A program made the translations under genes and the position numbers. Under the pieces are notes generated by a model. It was not told the origin of the DNA. It made no database searches and was given only the letters and a program-made list of their open reading frames with translations. From IMG/VR virus record IMGVR_UViG_3300045912_000642, positions 1-22,639 of that record: a stretch of 22,639 nucleotides of DNA. One strand, given 5' to 3'. Shown one piece after another: positions 13,008 through 21,371 of the stretch (within the stretch, counting starts at the first letter, position 1; each line of letters starts with the position of its first letter). This DNA is from a virus.

Positions 13008-15144
13008 CACGCGCCGCGTGTCGGTTCGGATCGCGCTTGAAGGCGGCAGGCAGGTCGAAGTCTCGTTGCGCGAAGTCGGCGACGCCGGCCAGCGCGAGAT
13101 GCAGAAGATCGTGCAGGGCGCGGAAGGGGCGTCCCGCGCGCTGCGGCTTCTCGGGCCGATCGTCGCCGGGCTTTCCTTTGCGGGCGTCGGCGCATCTCTG
13201 GCGGCGTTCACGCGCAACGCGCTCGATACGGTGGGCGGCCTTGGCGAGCTCGCGGAGCAGGCAGGCGTCTCCACCGAGGCGCTGCAGGTGCTCAACTTCG
13301 CGGCGATCGATGCCGGGACGTCGGCCGAGGAAGTGCAGCGCGCGCTTGCGGCGCTCACCAGGCTGATTTCCGATGCCGCATCCGGCGAGCGGGCGGCGGC
13401 GGAGCGGTTCGAGCGCCTCGGCATCCGCTTCCGCGACGCCGCCGGCAATGCGCGCAACACCGAGGCGGTGTTCGCCGATCTGGCAGACGTCGTGGCGCGC
13501 TTCGAGTCGCCGGCCGAGCGCGCTGCGGCGGCGACCTCGCTGCTCAGCGATCGACTTGGCCAGCGGTTGATTCCGCTGCTGGCGCAGGGCCGGGATGGCC
13601 TGGAGGAAACCGCCGAGCGCGCGCGCCGCATGGGCGCGGTGCTGGACGCGGACCTCAGCGAGAAGGCCGATCGCGCGAGCGCCTCCATTGCCGAACTGAC
13701 GACGGCCCTCACGCGCATGGCGCAGGGGCTCGCGGTGAGTGTCGCCCCGGCGATCACCGCGACCGCCCAGGCTCTCAATCGCCTCATTTTCGGCGCGACC
13801 TCGGCGGAGCGGTCGCTCGAGATCGGCCAGCGCGTGGTGGCGCTCGGGCGAGAAATCGCCGCGCTGGAAGCTGGCGGGGCCGATCCCTCGCTGCTCGGCG
13901 CTTTCCAGACGCCGGCTGAGCGCGCCGCGACGAATGCGGGTCGTATCGAGGCGCTGCGTGCCGAACAGGCGCGGCTGATCGAGGAAAGCGCGCGGCTTGC
14001 TCGTGAGTACGAAGAACGTCAGCGGCGCATTGTCGAAGGCGGCGGTGTCTTCGGTGAGCGCGTCACTGCCGGCGCTGGCGAAGCCGAGCAGCGCCGCCGC
14101 CGCGCCGCGGCCGACATCGCGCAGCTGGAACAGCAGCTCGACGCCCGCGTGCGGATCGAAGCGCAGTTCCAGCAGCAGCTCGCGCGCATCCGCGAAGCCG
14201 AACAGGCCGGCGCGATCGACGCCGCGACGGCGCAGCGCCTGGTGGCGCGCGCCACCGACGAGCGCGCCGAGGCGCTGCGCCGGCTGACGACGGCCAGCCA
14301 GAGGGCCGCGCGCTCGACGAACGAGGAGACGGCGGAGGGGCGCGAGCTGATCGAGGTCCTGCGCGAGCAGGAGCGGCTGATCCAGCAGAACGAGACCGCC
14401 TATGAGCGGTTCCAGCGGCGCATTGAGAGCCTCGACACCCTCATCGAGCGGTCGCGGCGCGTCGGCGTCCCGCTTTCGGAGGAGGTGATCAACCGCGAAA
14501 TCTCCGCGGCGCTCGACGAGCTTGAGCGCGCGGAGGAACGCACGCGGCAGGTCAGCGACACCGCCCGCGACCTCGGCCTCGCCTTCTCCTCGGCCTTCGA
14601 GGACGCCATCGTCAACGGCCGGCGCTTCTCGGAGGTGCTGCGCGGGCTGGAACAGGACCTGCTCCGCCTCGGCACGCGCAAGCTGCTGACGGAACCGCTG
14701 CTCTCGCTGTTCAGCAACCTGATCGGCGGCCAGGGTTCTGGCGGCGACGTCTTCTCGCGGCTGCTGGCGGGGATCAGCGGCGGTGGCGGCGGCGGGCTGT
14801 TCTCGGGCATCGGCAACATCTTCAGCTCCATCTTCGGCTCGATCTTCCACGAGGGCGGCATGGTCGGCGGCCCGGCCGGCGCGCGGGCGGTGCCGGCGCT
14901 CGCCTTCGCCGGGGCGCCGCGCTTCCACTCCGGCGGCTTTCCTGGCCTCCGGCCCGGCGAGGTCCCGGCCATCCTCCAGCGCGGCGAGCGCGTGCTGTCG
15001 CGCGACGAGGTGCGGCGCGGCTCCGGCGGCGGCCAGGTCAACGTCACGATCGTGGCGCCCTCGCCCGAGACCTTCCACGCCTCGCGCAGCCTGATCGAGG
15101 CGCGGATGGCGCAGGCGGTGCGCATGGGCGCGAGGAACCTCTGA
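12997..15144 (+). CDS. Phage tail tape measure protein
   Basis: A 715-residue protein. Residues 1-50 are a basic/helical start, followed by a hydrophobic stretch around 50-70 (LLGPIVAGLSFAGVGASLAAF) and the conserved LGELAEQAGVSTEALQVLNFAA segment typical of tape measures. The central part (about 280-545) is rich in Glu/Arg/Gln heptads and probably forms long coiled coil. The C-terminus is Gly-rich (IGNIFSSIFGSIFHEGGMVGG, then FHSGGFPGLRPGEVPAILQ and RGERVLSRDEV), a family hallmark. The protein sets tail length: at 0.15 nm per helical residue, about 107 nm. The ATG overlaps the upstream frameshift frame by 11 bases. Confidence 0.93.
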   Translation: MSDSTRRVSVRIALEGGRQVEVSLREVGDAGQREMQKIVQGAEGASRALRLLGPIVAGLSFAGVGASLAAFTRNALDTVGGLGELAEQAGVSTEALQVLNFAAIDAGTSAEEVQRALAALTRLISDAASGERAAAERFERLGIRFRDAAGNARNTEAVFADLADVVARFESPAERAAAATSLLSDRLGQRLIPLLAQGRDGLEETAERARRMGAVLDADLSEKADRASASIAELTTALTRMAQGLAVSVAPAITATAQALNRLIFGATSAERSLEIGQRVVALGREIAALEAGGADPSLLGAFQTPAERAATNAGRIEALRAEQARLIEESARLAREYEERQRRIVEGGGVFGERVTAGAGEAEQRRRRAAADIAQLEQQLDARVRIEAQFQQQLARIREAEQAGAIDAATAQRLVARATDERAEALRRLTTASQRAARSTNEETAEGRELIEVLREQERLIQQNETAYERFQRRIESLDTLIERSRRVGVPLSEEVINREISAALDELERAEERTRQVSDTARDLGLAFSSAFEDAIVNGRRFSEVLRGLEQDLLRLGTRKLLTEPLLSLFSNLIGGQGSGGDVFSRLLAGISGGGGGGLFSGIGNIFSSIFGSIFHEGGMVGGPAGARAVPALAFAGAPRFHSGGFPGLRPGEVPAILQRGERVLSRDEVRRGSGGGQVNVTIVAPSPETFHASRSLIEARMAQAVRMGARNL

Positions 15145-15145
15145 G

Positions 15146-15766
15146 ATGTCCTTCCACGACATCCGCTTCCCGCCGGTGATCGGCCAGGGCGCGACGGGCG
15201 GGGCGGGCTTCAACACGCTGATCGCCACCACGGCCAGCGGCCATGAGGTGCGCACGCGCCTCTGGTCGCAGGATCGCGGCCGCTGGGATGTCTCCTCCGG
15301 CCTCCGCACCCGCGCGGATTTCGCGACGCTGCTGGCGTTCTTCCGCGCGCGCCAGGGCCGCGCCTTCGCCTTCCGCTTCAAGGACTGGTCGGATTTCGAG
15401 ATGGCGCGCCAGCAGATCGGCACCACCAACGGCACGCAAGCCGCGTTCCAGATCTTCAAGCGCTACACCTCGGGCGGCCAGAACCAGGACCGCACCATCA
15501 GCAAGCCCGTCTCCGGCACGGTGCGCTGCTGGGTGGACAACGTCGAGCGCTTCATCGGCACCGGCGGCACGCAGTTCCAGGTGAACCTGCTGACCGGCGT
15601 CATCACCATCGGCGCGACGCTCGCCGCCACCTCGGGCCAGGCGGTGGAAGCGCAGTGCGAATTCGACGTGCCGGCGCGCTTCGACACGGACGAGCTTCCC
15701 TTCACGCTGGAGACCTACCATCGCGGCGTGTGGCGCGACATTCCGGTGGTGGAGGTGCGGGAATGA
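15146..15766 (+). CDS. DUF2460 family distal tail protein (GTA gp12-like)
   Basis: A 206-residue protein starting one base after the tape measure stop. It begins SFHDIRFPPVIGQGATGGAGFNT, contains RLWSQDRGRWDVSSGLRTRADFATLLAFFRARQGRAFAFRFKDWSDF and ends FTLETYHRGVWRDIPVVEVRE, all hallmarks of DUF2460. The family includes the distal tail protein gp12 of the Rhodobacter gene transfer agent, which forms the ring at the end of the tail tube and joins the hub. The next three genes follow the same order as in that agent. The stop overlaps the next start (ATGA). Confidence 0.92.
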   Translation: MSFHDIRFPPVIGQGATGGAGFNTLIATTASGHEVRTRLWSQDRGRWDVSSGLRTRADFATLLAFFRARQGRAFAFRFKDWSDFEMARQQIGTTNGTQAAFQIFKRYTSGGQNQDRTISKPVSGTVRCWVDNVERFIGTGGTQFQVNLLTGVITIGATLAATSGQAVEAQCEFDVPARFDTDELPFTLETYHRGVWRDIPVVEVRE

Positions 15767-16827
15767 AGTCCGCCTCCGCCGGCCTTGCCGCGCATCTCTC
15801 CTCCGGCAATCCGCTGACGCTGGCCACCTGCGTCGAGATCACCCGCCGCGACGGCCAGCTGTTCCGCTTCACCGATCATGACCGCGACCTGGTGGTGAAC
15901 GGCGACACCTACCTTGCCGCGCGCGCCTACACGCGGGAGGCGGTGTCGGCCGCTTCCGACATGAGCGTGCCGGAGAGCGAGATCGTCGCGCTGCTCGACA
16001 ACGCCGCGATCACGGCGGCCGACATCCGCGCCGGGCTCTGGGATGGCGCGCGCTTCCGGCTGTTGCTGGTCAACTGGGTCGACACTGCGCAGGGCGCGAT
16101 CACGCTGCGCACCGGCTGGTTCGGTCGCGTGCAGCCGCAGGACAACGGGACGGCGCGCGTCGAGCTGCGCGGCCTGGCACAGGCATTGCAGCAGCAGATC
16201 GTGCGGCTCTACGCGCCGGGCTGCGACGCCGATCTCGGCGACGCGCGCTGCGGCATGCCGATGCGCCCGCCGCTCCGCGCCAACGGCACGGCCTATGCGC
16301 TCGGGGCCTTCGTGCGGGTCGAGACGGATGGCAGCGCGACCGGCACCTACCGCGAGGAGCGGCGCATCTATGAATGCACCACGGCCGGCACCTCCGCCGC
16401 CTCGCCGCCAACCTTCACCACCACGATCGGCGGCACCACGACGGACGGCACGGTGACATGGACCGCCCGCGCGGCCTGGACACAGCCGGCGACGGTGGCC
16501 AGCGCGCCGACGCAGGCGAGCGTGGTGCTGAACGCCGACGGCATCGAAGCCTTCGCGGATGGCTGGTTCGATGGCGGCCTCGTCACCTGGGAGACGGGCG
16601 CGAATGCCGGCCTGACGCGTGAGGTGAACGGCTGGGTGCAGGCGACGCGGACGCTGACGCTGTTCCTCTCCCTGCCGGGCGCCATCGCCGCCGGCGACGT
16701 GATCCGCGTGCAGCCGGGCTGCGACAAGCGTTTCGAGACCTGCCGGGACAAGTTCGCCAACTGGGTGCGGTTCCGCGGCTTCGAAGCGGTGCCGGGCGCG
16801 CAGGCGGCGCTGGAGATCGGCTCGTGA
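15763..16827 (+). CDS. DUF2163 tail hub protein (GTA gp13-like)
   Basis: A 354-residue protein with the DUF2163 N-terminal domain (LATCVEITRRDGQLFRFTDHDRDL and onward, residues about 20-150) and the conserved C-terminal segment QPGCDKRFETCRDKFANWVRFRGFEAVPG. Four cysteines, Cys154, Cys163, Cys320 and Cys327, occupy positions where related hub proteins (GTA gp13, lambda gpL) hold an iron-sulfur cluster. Between the pairs lies a Thr/Gly-rich beta segment (about residues 170-245) that looks like a small carbohydrate-binding or fibre-type insert. The protein forms the hub at the tail tip. It is coupled on both sides by 4-base overlaps. Confidence 0.9.
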   Translation: MKSASAGLAAHLSSGNPLTLATCVEITRRDGQLFRFTDHDRDLVVNGDTYLAARAYTREAVSAASDMSVPESEIVALLDNAAITAADIRAGLWDGARFRLLLVNWVDTAQGAITLRTGWFGRVQPQDNGTARVELRGLAQALQQQIVRLYAPGCDADLGDARCGMPMRPPLRANGTAYALGAFVRVETDGSATGTYREERRIYECTTAGTSAASPPTFTTTIGGTTTDGTVTWTARAAWTQPATVASAPTQASVVLNADGIEAFADGWFDGGLVTWETGANAGLTREVNGWVQATRTLTLFLSLPGAIAAGDVIRVQPGCDKRFETCRDKFANWVRFRGFEAVPGAQAALEIGS

Positions 16828-17234
16828 GCGCCATCGTCCATTGCGCCCGAGGCTGGGTCGGCGTGCCGTGGCGGCACCTCGGCCGCTCGCTGGCCGGGGT
16901 GGACTGCATCGGGCTTGTCGTGCTGGCGCATCGCGCGGCGGGCCACCAGGTGCCGGACCCTGCGCCCTATGGCCGCGATCCGGACGGCGCGGCGCTGCTG
17001 CGCGGGCTGGCGGAGGCCGGCGCGCGGCGCGTGCCGCCCGGCCAGGAGCGGCCGGGCGACGTGGCGGTGTTCCGGGTGGACGGGGTGAATGGTGGGCATG
17101 TCGGCATCCTGGCCGCACAGGATGGCGTGCGGACGGTGATCCACGCCTATGCGCCGCGCCGGCGCGTGGTGGAGGAGCCGCTGGCGCATGAGCTCGCCGA
17201 GGCGCTGATCGGCGCGTGGCGGATGGAGGGCTGA
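16824..17234 (+). CDS. NlpC/P60 family tail peptidase (GTA gp14-like)
   Basis: A 136-residue cysteine peptidase starting at GTG 16824 within the upstream stop (GTGA). The catalytic Cys28 lies in GVDCIGLVV, His92 in NGGHVGIL and the third polar residue His107 in VIHAYAPRRRV. The motif W-x-H-x-GRS-x-x-GVDC is typical of the GTA/lambda gpK-type peptidases. The enzyme cuts peptide cross-bridges in murein and lies in the tail tip, so it probably opens the cell wall locally during DNA entry rather than lysing the host at the end of the cycle. It ends 3 bases before the large tail-tip gene. Confidence 0.92.
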   Translation: MSAIVHCARGWVGVPWRHLGRSLAGVDCIGLVVLAHRAAGHQVPDPAPYGRDPDGAALLRGLAEAGARRVPPGQERPGDVAVFRVDGVNGGHVGILAAQDGVRTVIHAYAPRRRVVEEPLAHELAEALIGAWRMEG

Positions 17235-17237
17235 CGG

Positions 17238-20200
17238 ATGGCGGTCCTCGCCCTTGCCGCCGGCGGCGCGGCGCTCGGTTCGCTGGCCGGCGGCGGCGTC
17301 CTCACTTCCATCGGGTGGACGGCGGGCGCGCTGCTCGGCAACCTGCTGTTCCCGCCGAAGCCGCAGGGCGGGCCGCAGCTTGGCGACCTGACGGTGCAAT
17401 CCAGCGCCTATGGAACGCCGATCCCGCTGATCTTCGGGACGGTGCGGGTGGCTGGCAACATCATCTGGTCGCCCGGCATCCAGGCGCGGAAGCAGCGCCA
17501 GAGGCTCGGCAAGGGCGGCGGGCGCAGCACCACCACCTATCGCTACAGCGCCTCCTTCGCGGTGGCGTTCGGCGAGGGGCCGGGCAAGATCGTCAAGTTG
17601 TGGTTCAACGACAAGCTGGCCTATGACGCCACGGGCGCGTCGGTCCAGATCAAGGTCCAGGGCCTCCGCTTCCGCGCCTATGAAGGCGACGAGGCGCAGC
17701 AGCCCGATCCGCTGATCGTCGCCTCGAAGAGCGACGGCAAGGCGCCTGCCTATCGCGGCACGATCTACGTGGTGTTCGAGAACCTGCCGCTCGACGAGTT
17801 CGGCAACCGCGTGCCGAATGTGACGGCGCTGGTCAGCACGCAGGTCAGCGCGGCGAACAGCGACGACGCGGTGGGGCTGCCGTCCGGCTCCTATCAGGCG
17901 GACGGGGCGGCGGACTTCTCGACGCGGCGTTTCTATGTGCGCCGCTTGACAGGCGACACTGTGGCAGAGGTGGACTACATCAACGCGACTGGCCGGGTGC
18001 TGCCTATCAACGCAGCCAGCAAGTTCTGCGTCTTTCCTGGTGGCCCGCTTGTGGCGATGGCCGGCGGTGGTGGAGCAAACACTCGGCCAGTGGCAGCATG
18101 GGATGTCGTCTCGGGTGCGGAGTTGTGGCGCTTCGGGACGTTCAACAGCGGCCTGACGCAGACCGCAACTGGCGGCGTCCTCGCGGTCGGAACAAATGCG
18201 TGCGCGATATCAGTTCTCGGCCCGCGCCCGCGCCGCTTCGCGCTGCTGGAATCACGCGGGACCGGCGACGGCGTGCTGCCGTTGTGCCTCGATGCGGACA
18301 CCGGCACGCATATTTTCGGCGCGGCGACCAGCGGCGTGGTGCGGCTCTACGAGCCGGCCGGCGGCGCCACTGGGACATACGTGCAGGGCGCGCAGCGCAT
18401 CGGCGCAACCGAGGCATGGCACATCTGCCGCGGAACCTCGCCCTCGCGCATCCAGTTCTGGCGCATCAACCTGACCGACGCGGCGGCGTGGAACCCGGCG
18501 CCCTCGCTGACCACGACGGGGGTCACGGCGACGCTGGCAGGCGAGGTGCTGGCATCCGATCTCGGCTTCACCAGCGCCGGCACGCCGACCGTGCTGGATG
18601 TCGGCTATGACACGAGCGACGACAGCGTGATCGTGTTCGCCGCCTGGCCAGGCACGGTGACGAACCCGCAGCGCTTCGCGTTCAAGTGGTCTGCCGCCAC
18701 CGGCGTGGTGTGGCGCACGCCCGGTCATACCAACCGGATCGGCGTGAATGCCTCGGCCTACAACCAGAACCTGCTAATACGCGAGCGAGTAGCCCATTTG
18801 GGCGACAATGACGCAGTCGTGATGAACGCCAGGACGGGCGCGATCGAGTTCTCCGGCGTGGTCACCTCCGGCAACCCCGGGCTGATATGGCCGCGCTTCC
18901 TCTACGACGGAGACTTCGACATCGGCGTGACGTTCCAGCGCCGGGTGTTCCTCAACCGCGTCACGCCTGGCACCGTGTCGCTTTCCGGCATCGTCCAGGC
19001 CATCGCTACGCGCGCTGGGCTTGCCACCTCCGACCTGTCGCTCGGCGCGCTGACGGACGCTGTGCGCGGCTACGTCGTCTCCCGCGCCGGCACGGCGCGC
19101 GACGCGCTGGAGCCGCTCTGCGCGGCCTATCTGTTCGATCTGGTCGAGACGGACGGGCAGATGCGCGGCGTCAAGCGCGGCGGCGGCGTGGCCGGCAGCA
19201 TCGCCTACGCCGATCTGCTGCGCCCGCGCCCTACGGAAGGCGTGGTGACGGAAGACCGCGCCCAGGACCGGGAACTGCCGCGCCGGCTGACGGTGCGCTT
19301 TCTCGACGTGGGTCGCGACTACGAGCCCGGGGCGCAGACCTGGCAGCGCCCGGCTGCGCCAGTCGCCGTCTCGGCGGCGGACGGCAACGCGACGGTGGAT
19401 ATCGCCGTGCCGATGACCGCGACGGAGGCCCGCACCCTGGCGCGGCGGCTGCTGATGAGCGGCTGGCGCGAGCGCAACCGCGTCACCTTCGCCGGCACGC
19501 CGCGCCATTTGCGCTTCGATCCGGCCGACGTGCTGAGCGTGACGCGCGCGGACGGCACGACGATGCGGCTGCGCCTGCTGCGCGCCGATCTCGGCGCAGA
19601 CTATACGATGCGTTTCGAGGCGGCGGAGGAGGACCCGGCCGACTACGCGCTGACGGCGCAGGGCGTGGCGGGCGACTACTTCCAGAACGGCATGCCAGTG
19701 CCCTACCCGACGCGCGCCTTCGCGCCGGACCTGCCGCTGCTGGCGGATGGCGATGACACGGGCGGCCTGGCGCTGCGCGAATACGCCCTCGCCGGAGCCT
19801 ATTCCGCCGCGTGGCGCGGCGTGGAGGTGGCGACATCCGACGATCGCGTGACCTGGGATGCGCTGGATGTGCTGACCACCTCTGTTGCCTGGGGCGCAGC
19901 GGAGACGGACCTTGCCGCGCCGATCAGCCCCTGGACCTGGGATGACGCCAACACGCTCCGCGTCCGCATGGTGCGTGGCGAGCCGGACAGCGCGACCGAC
20001 CTTGAGGTGCTGAACGGCGCGAATTTCGCGGCGCTGATCAACCCGGTCAACGGCTCACTGGAAATCATCCAGTGGACGACGGCGACGCCGAACGCCGACG
20101 GCTCCTTCACCCTGTCGCGCCTGCTGCGCGGCCGGCGCGGCACCGAGGACGCCTGCGCCACGCGCGCGGCCGGCGACCTGTTCCTGGTGCTGGACGATCC

Positions 20201-20666
20201 GGAGACCGTGCTGCGCTATCAGACGCCTCTCGCGGCGCTCTCGGCCACGAGATACCTGCGCTTCCTTGGCCGCTTCGACGTGCCGGCCGCCGCCGCCGTG
20301 GCGACCAAGAGCGCGCGCGGCCGCGCCGAGCGGCCCTATGCGCCGGTGCAGATCGCCGGCAGCCGCGACGGCGGCAACAACCTGACCATCACCTGGGTCC
20401 GCCGCACGCGCGTCGGCGGCGAGCTGCGCGACACCAGCGGCGTCGTGCCGATCGCCGAAGCGAGCGAGGCCTATGAGGTGGACATCCGCAACGCCGCCGA
20501 CACCGCGACGCTGCGCACCATCTCCGGGCTGTCCTCGCCGTCGGCCACCTACACCGCCGCGCAGCAGACGACGGACGGGCTGACGCCGGGCGACCCGGTG
20601 CGGGTGCGCGTGTTCCAGATCAGCGCCGCGGTCGGGCGCGGCATCCCAGGGAGCGCCGTCGTATGA
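17238..20666 (+). CDS. Large tail-tip / host specificity protein (GTA gp15-like) with beta-propeller-like insert
   Basis: A 1142-residue protein. The N-terminus has a Gly/Ala-rich hydrophobic stretch and then GTPIPLIFGTVRVAGNIIW, the classic opening of the phage tail protein/gpJ-like family, and SASFAVAFGEGPGKIVKLWFND. From about 220 to 570 the sequence changes to repeats of short strands with WDVVSGAELWRFG, VLAVGTNACAISVLG and VMNARTGAIEFSG, like a PQQ- or WD40-type beta-propeller. Tail homology resumes at VFLNRVTPGTVSLSGIVQAIATRAGL (570 on). The C-terminus includes a gpJ-like part (LSRLLRGRRGTEDA) and a fibronectin-like segment ending near 1130. The propeller region probably contacts the host surface. 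Its codon use is less GC-biased than that of the flanks. Confidence 0.88.
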   Translation: MAVLALAAGGAALGSLAGGGVLTSIGWTAGALLGNLLFPPKPQGGPQLGDLTVQSSAYGTPIPLIFGTVRVAGNIIWSPGIQARKQRQRLGKGGGRSTTTYRYSASFAVAFGEGPGKIVKLWFNDKLAYDATGASVQIKVQGLRFRAYEGDEAQQPDPLIVASKSDGKAPAYRGTIYVVFENLPLDEFGNRVPNVTALVSTQVSAANSDDAVGLPSGSYQADGAADFSTRRFYVRRLTGDTVAEVDYINATGRVLPINAASKFCVFPGGPLVAMAGGGGANTRPVAAWDVVSGAELWRFGTFNSGLTQTATGGVLAVGTNACAISVLGPRPRRFALLESRGTGDGVLPLCLDADTGTHIFGAATSGVVRLYEPAGGATGTYVQGAQRIGATEAWHICRGTSPSRIQFWRINLTDAAAWNPAPSLTTTGVTATLAGEVLASDLGFTSAGTPTVLDVGYDTSDDSVIVFAAWPGTVTNPQRFAFKWSAATGVVWRTPGHTNRIGVNASAYNQNLLIRERVAHLGDNDAVVMNARTGAIEFSGVVTSGNPGLIWPRFLYDGDFDIGVTFQRRVFLNRVTPGTVSLSGIVQAIATRAGLATSDLSLGALTDAVRGYVVSRAGTARDALEPLCAAYLFDLVETDGQMRGVKRGGGVAGSIAYADLLRPRPTEGVVTEDRAQDRELPRRLTVRFLDVGRDYEPGAQTWQRPAAPVAVSAADGNATVDIAVPMTATEARTLARRLLMSGWRERNRVTFAGTPRHLRFDPADVLSVTRADGTTMRLRLLRADLGADYTMRFEAAEEDPADYALTAQGVAGDYFQNGMPVPYPTRAFAPDLPLLADGDDTGGLALREYALAGAYSAAWRGVEVATSDDRVTWDALDVLTTSVAWGAAETDLAAPISPWTWDDANTLRVRMVRGEPDSATDLEVLNGANFAALINPVNGSLEIIQWTTATPNADGSFTLSRLLRGRRGTEDACATRAAGDLFLVLDDPETVLRYQTPLAALSATRYLRFLGRFDVPAAAAVATKSARGRAERPYAPVQIAGSRDGGNNLTITWVRRTRVGGELRDTSGVVPIAEASEAYEVDIRNAADTATLRTISGLSSPSATYTAAQQTTDGLTPGDPVRVRVFQISAAVGRGIPGSAVV

Positions 20667-21370
20667 CCACGCCGAACCTCGCCATCACGCATGTCGCCGC
20701 CTCACAGAACCAGAAGGAGGTGACGATCAACGCCGCCTTCGATGCGCTGGACAACGCGGGCAATCGCGAGGTGGTGATCACCTACGCCGACGCCGACGTG
20801 ACCCTGACGGCGGACCAGGCGCGGCGCAACGCGGTGATCCGCTGCACCGGCAGCGTGACCGTCAACCGTCGGCTGACCCTCCCGGCGGGGCGGCGGCTGC
20901 TTTGCGTGGACAACCGGGTGTCCGGCGGGCGTTCGATCGAGGTGGGCTACCCCACCGGGGAGCGGGTGTGGGTTCCGCCGCTCGCCTCCGTGTGGGTGCA
21001 GGGCGACACGACGAATGTGCAGGCGATCGGCACCGGCGCGGAGATCGGGTTCTTCGTCGCAGGCGAGCCGGATGCGGATGAGCTGGTCGGCGTGTTCGTG
21101 GCGTCGCGGCGCTTCGTGATAGTGGCTGGCGCGCCCGGGGCGCGCGGCTACGCCGAGGTCGCGCCGACGGCAGGAGCGAGCTTCTCCATTCAGCGCAACG
21201 CGGTGTCCATCGGCTCGGCGTCCTTCGCCGCCGCGAGCAACACGGCGACCTTCACCGTGGCGACCGATGCGCTGTTCGAGCCGGGCGACCGGCTGATGCT
21301 GCGCGCCCCTGTCGCCCAGGACGCCACGCTGGCCGATATCGCCATCACCCTTCGCGCGAGGATGCTCTGA
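20663..21370 (+). CDS. Tail fibre-like protein with DUF2793-type N-terminus
   Basis: A 235-residue protein coupled to the tail-tip gene by an ATGA overlap. The N-terminus TPNLAITHVAASQNQKEVTINAAFDALD is the anchor segment seen in DUF2793-type phage appendage proteins. The remainder is rich in short strands, Gly and Thr (SIEVGYPTGERVWVPPLASVWVQG, then FSIQRNAVSIGSASF), consistent with a beta-structured fibre or receptor-binding module. It presumably attaches to the tail tip. No enzymatic motif was seen. Confidence 0.8.
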   Translation: MTTPNLAITHVAASQNQKEVTINAAFDALDNAGNREVVITYADADVTLTADQARRNAVIRCTGSVTVNRRLTLPAGRRLLCVDNRVSGGRSIEVGYPTGERVWVPPLASVWVQGDTTNVQAIGTGAEIGFFVAGEPDADELVGVFVASRRFVIVAGAPGARGYAEVAPTAGASFSIQRNAVSIGSASFAAASNTATFTVATDALFEPGDRLMLRAPVAQDATLADIAITLRARML

Positions 21371-21371
21371 C

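Noticed and set aside
12238-15459. A very long open frame (about 1070 codons) on the minus strand
   Set aside because: It lies opposite the chaperone, tape measure and DUF2460 genes. High GC makes long antisense frames common, and its translation is Arg/Ala-rich without domains.
16824-17234. NlpC/P60 protein as the lysis endolysin
   Set aside because: It sits in the conserved tail-tip order between DUF2163 and gp15-like genes, which indicates a virion-associated peptidase.
15146-20666. The whole window as a gene transfer agent
   Set aside because: Only the tail tip is GTA-like. GpA terminase, gpW joiner, protease/capsid fusion, cement protein and three toxin-antitoxin cassettes do not match the known GTA head module.
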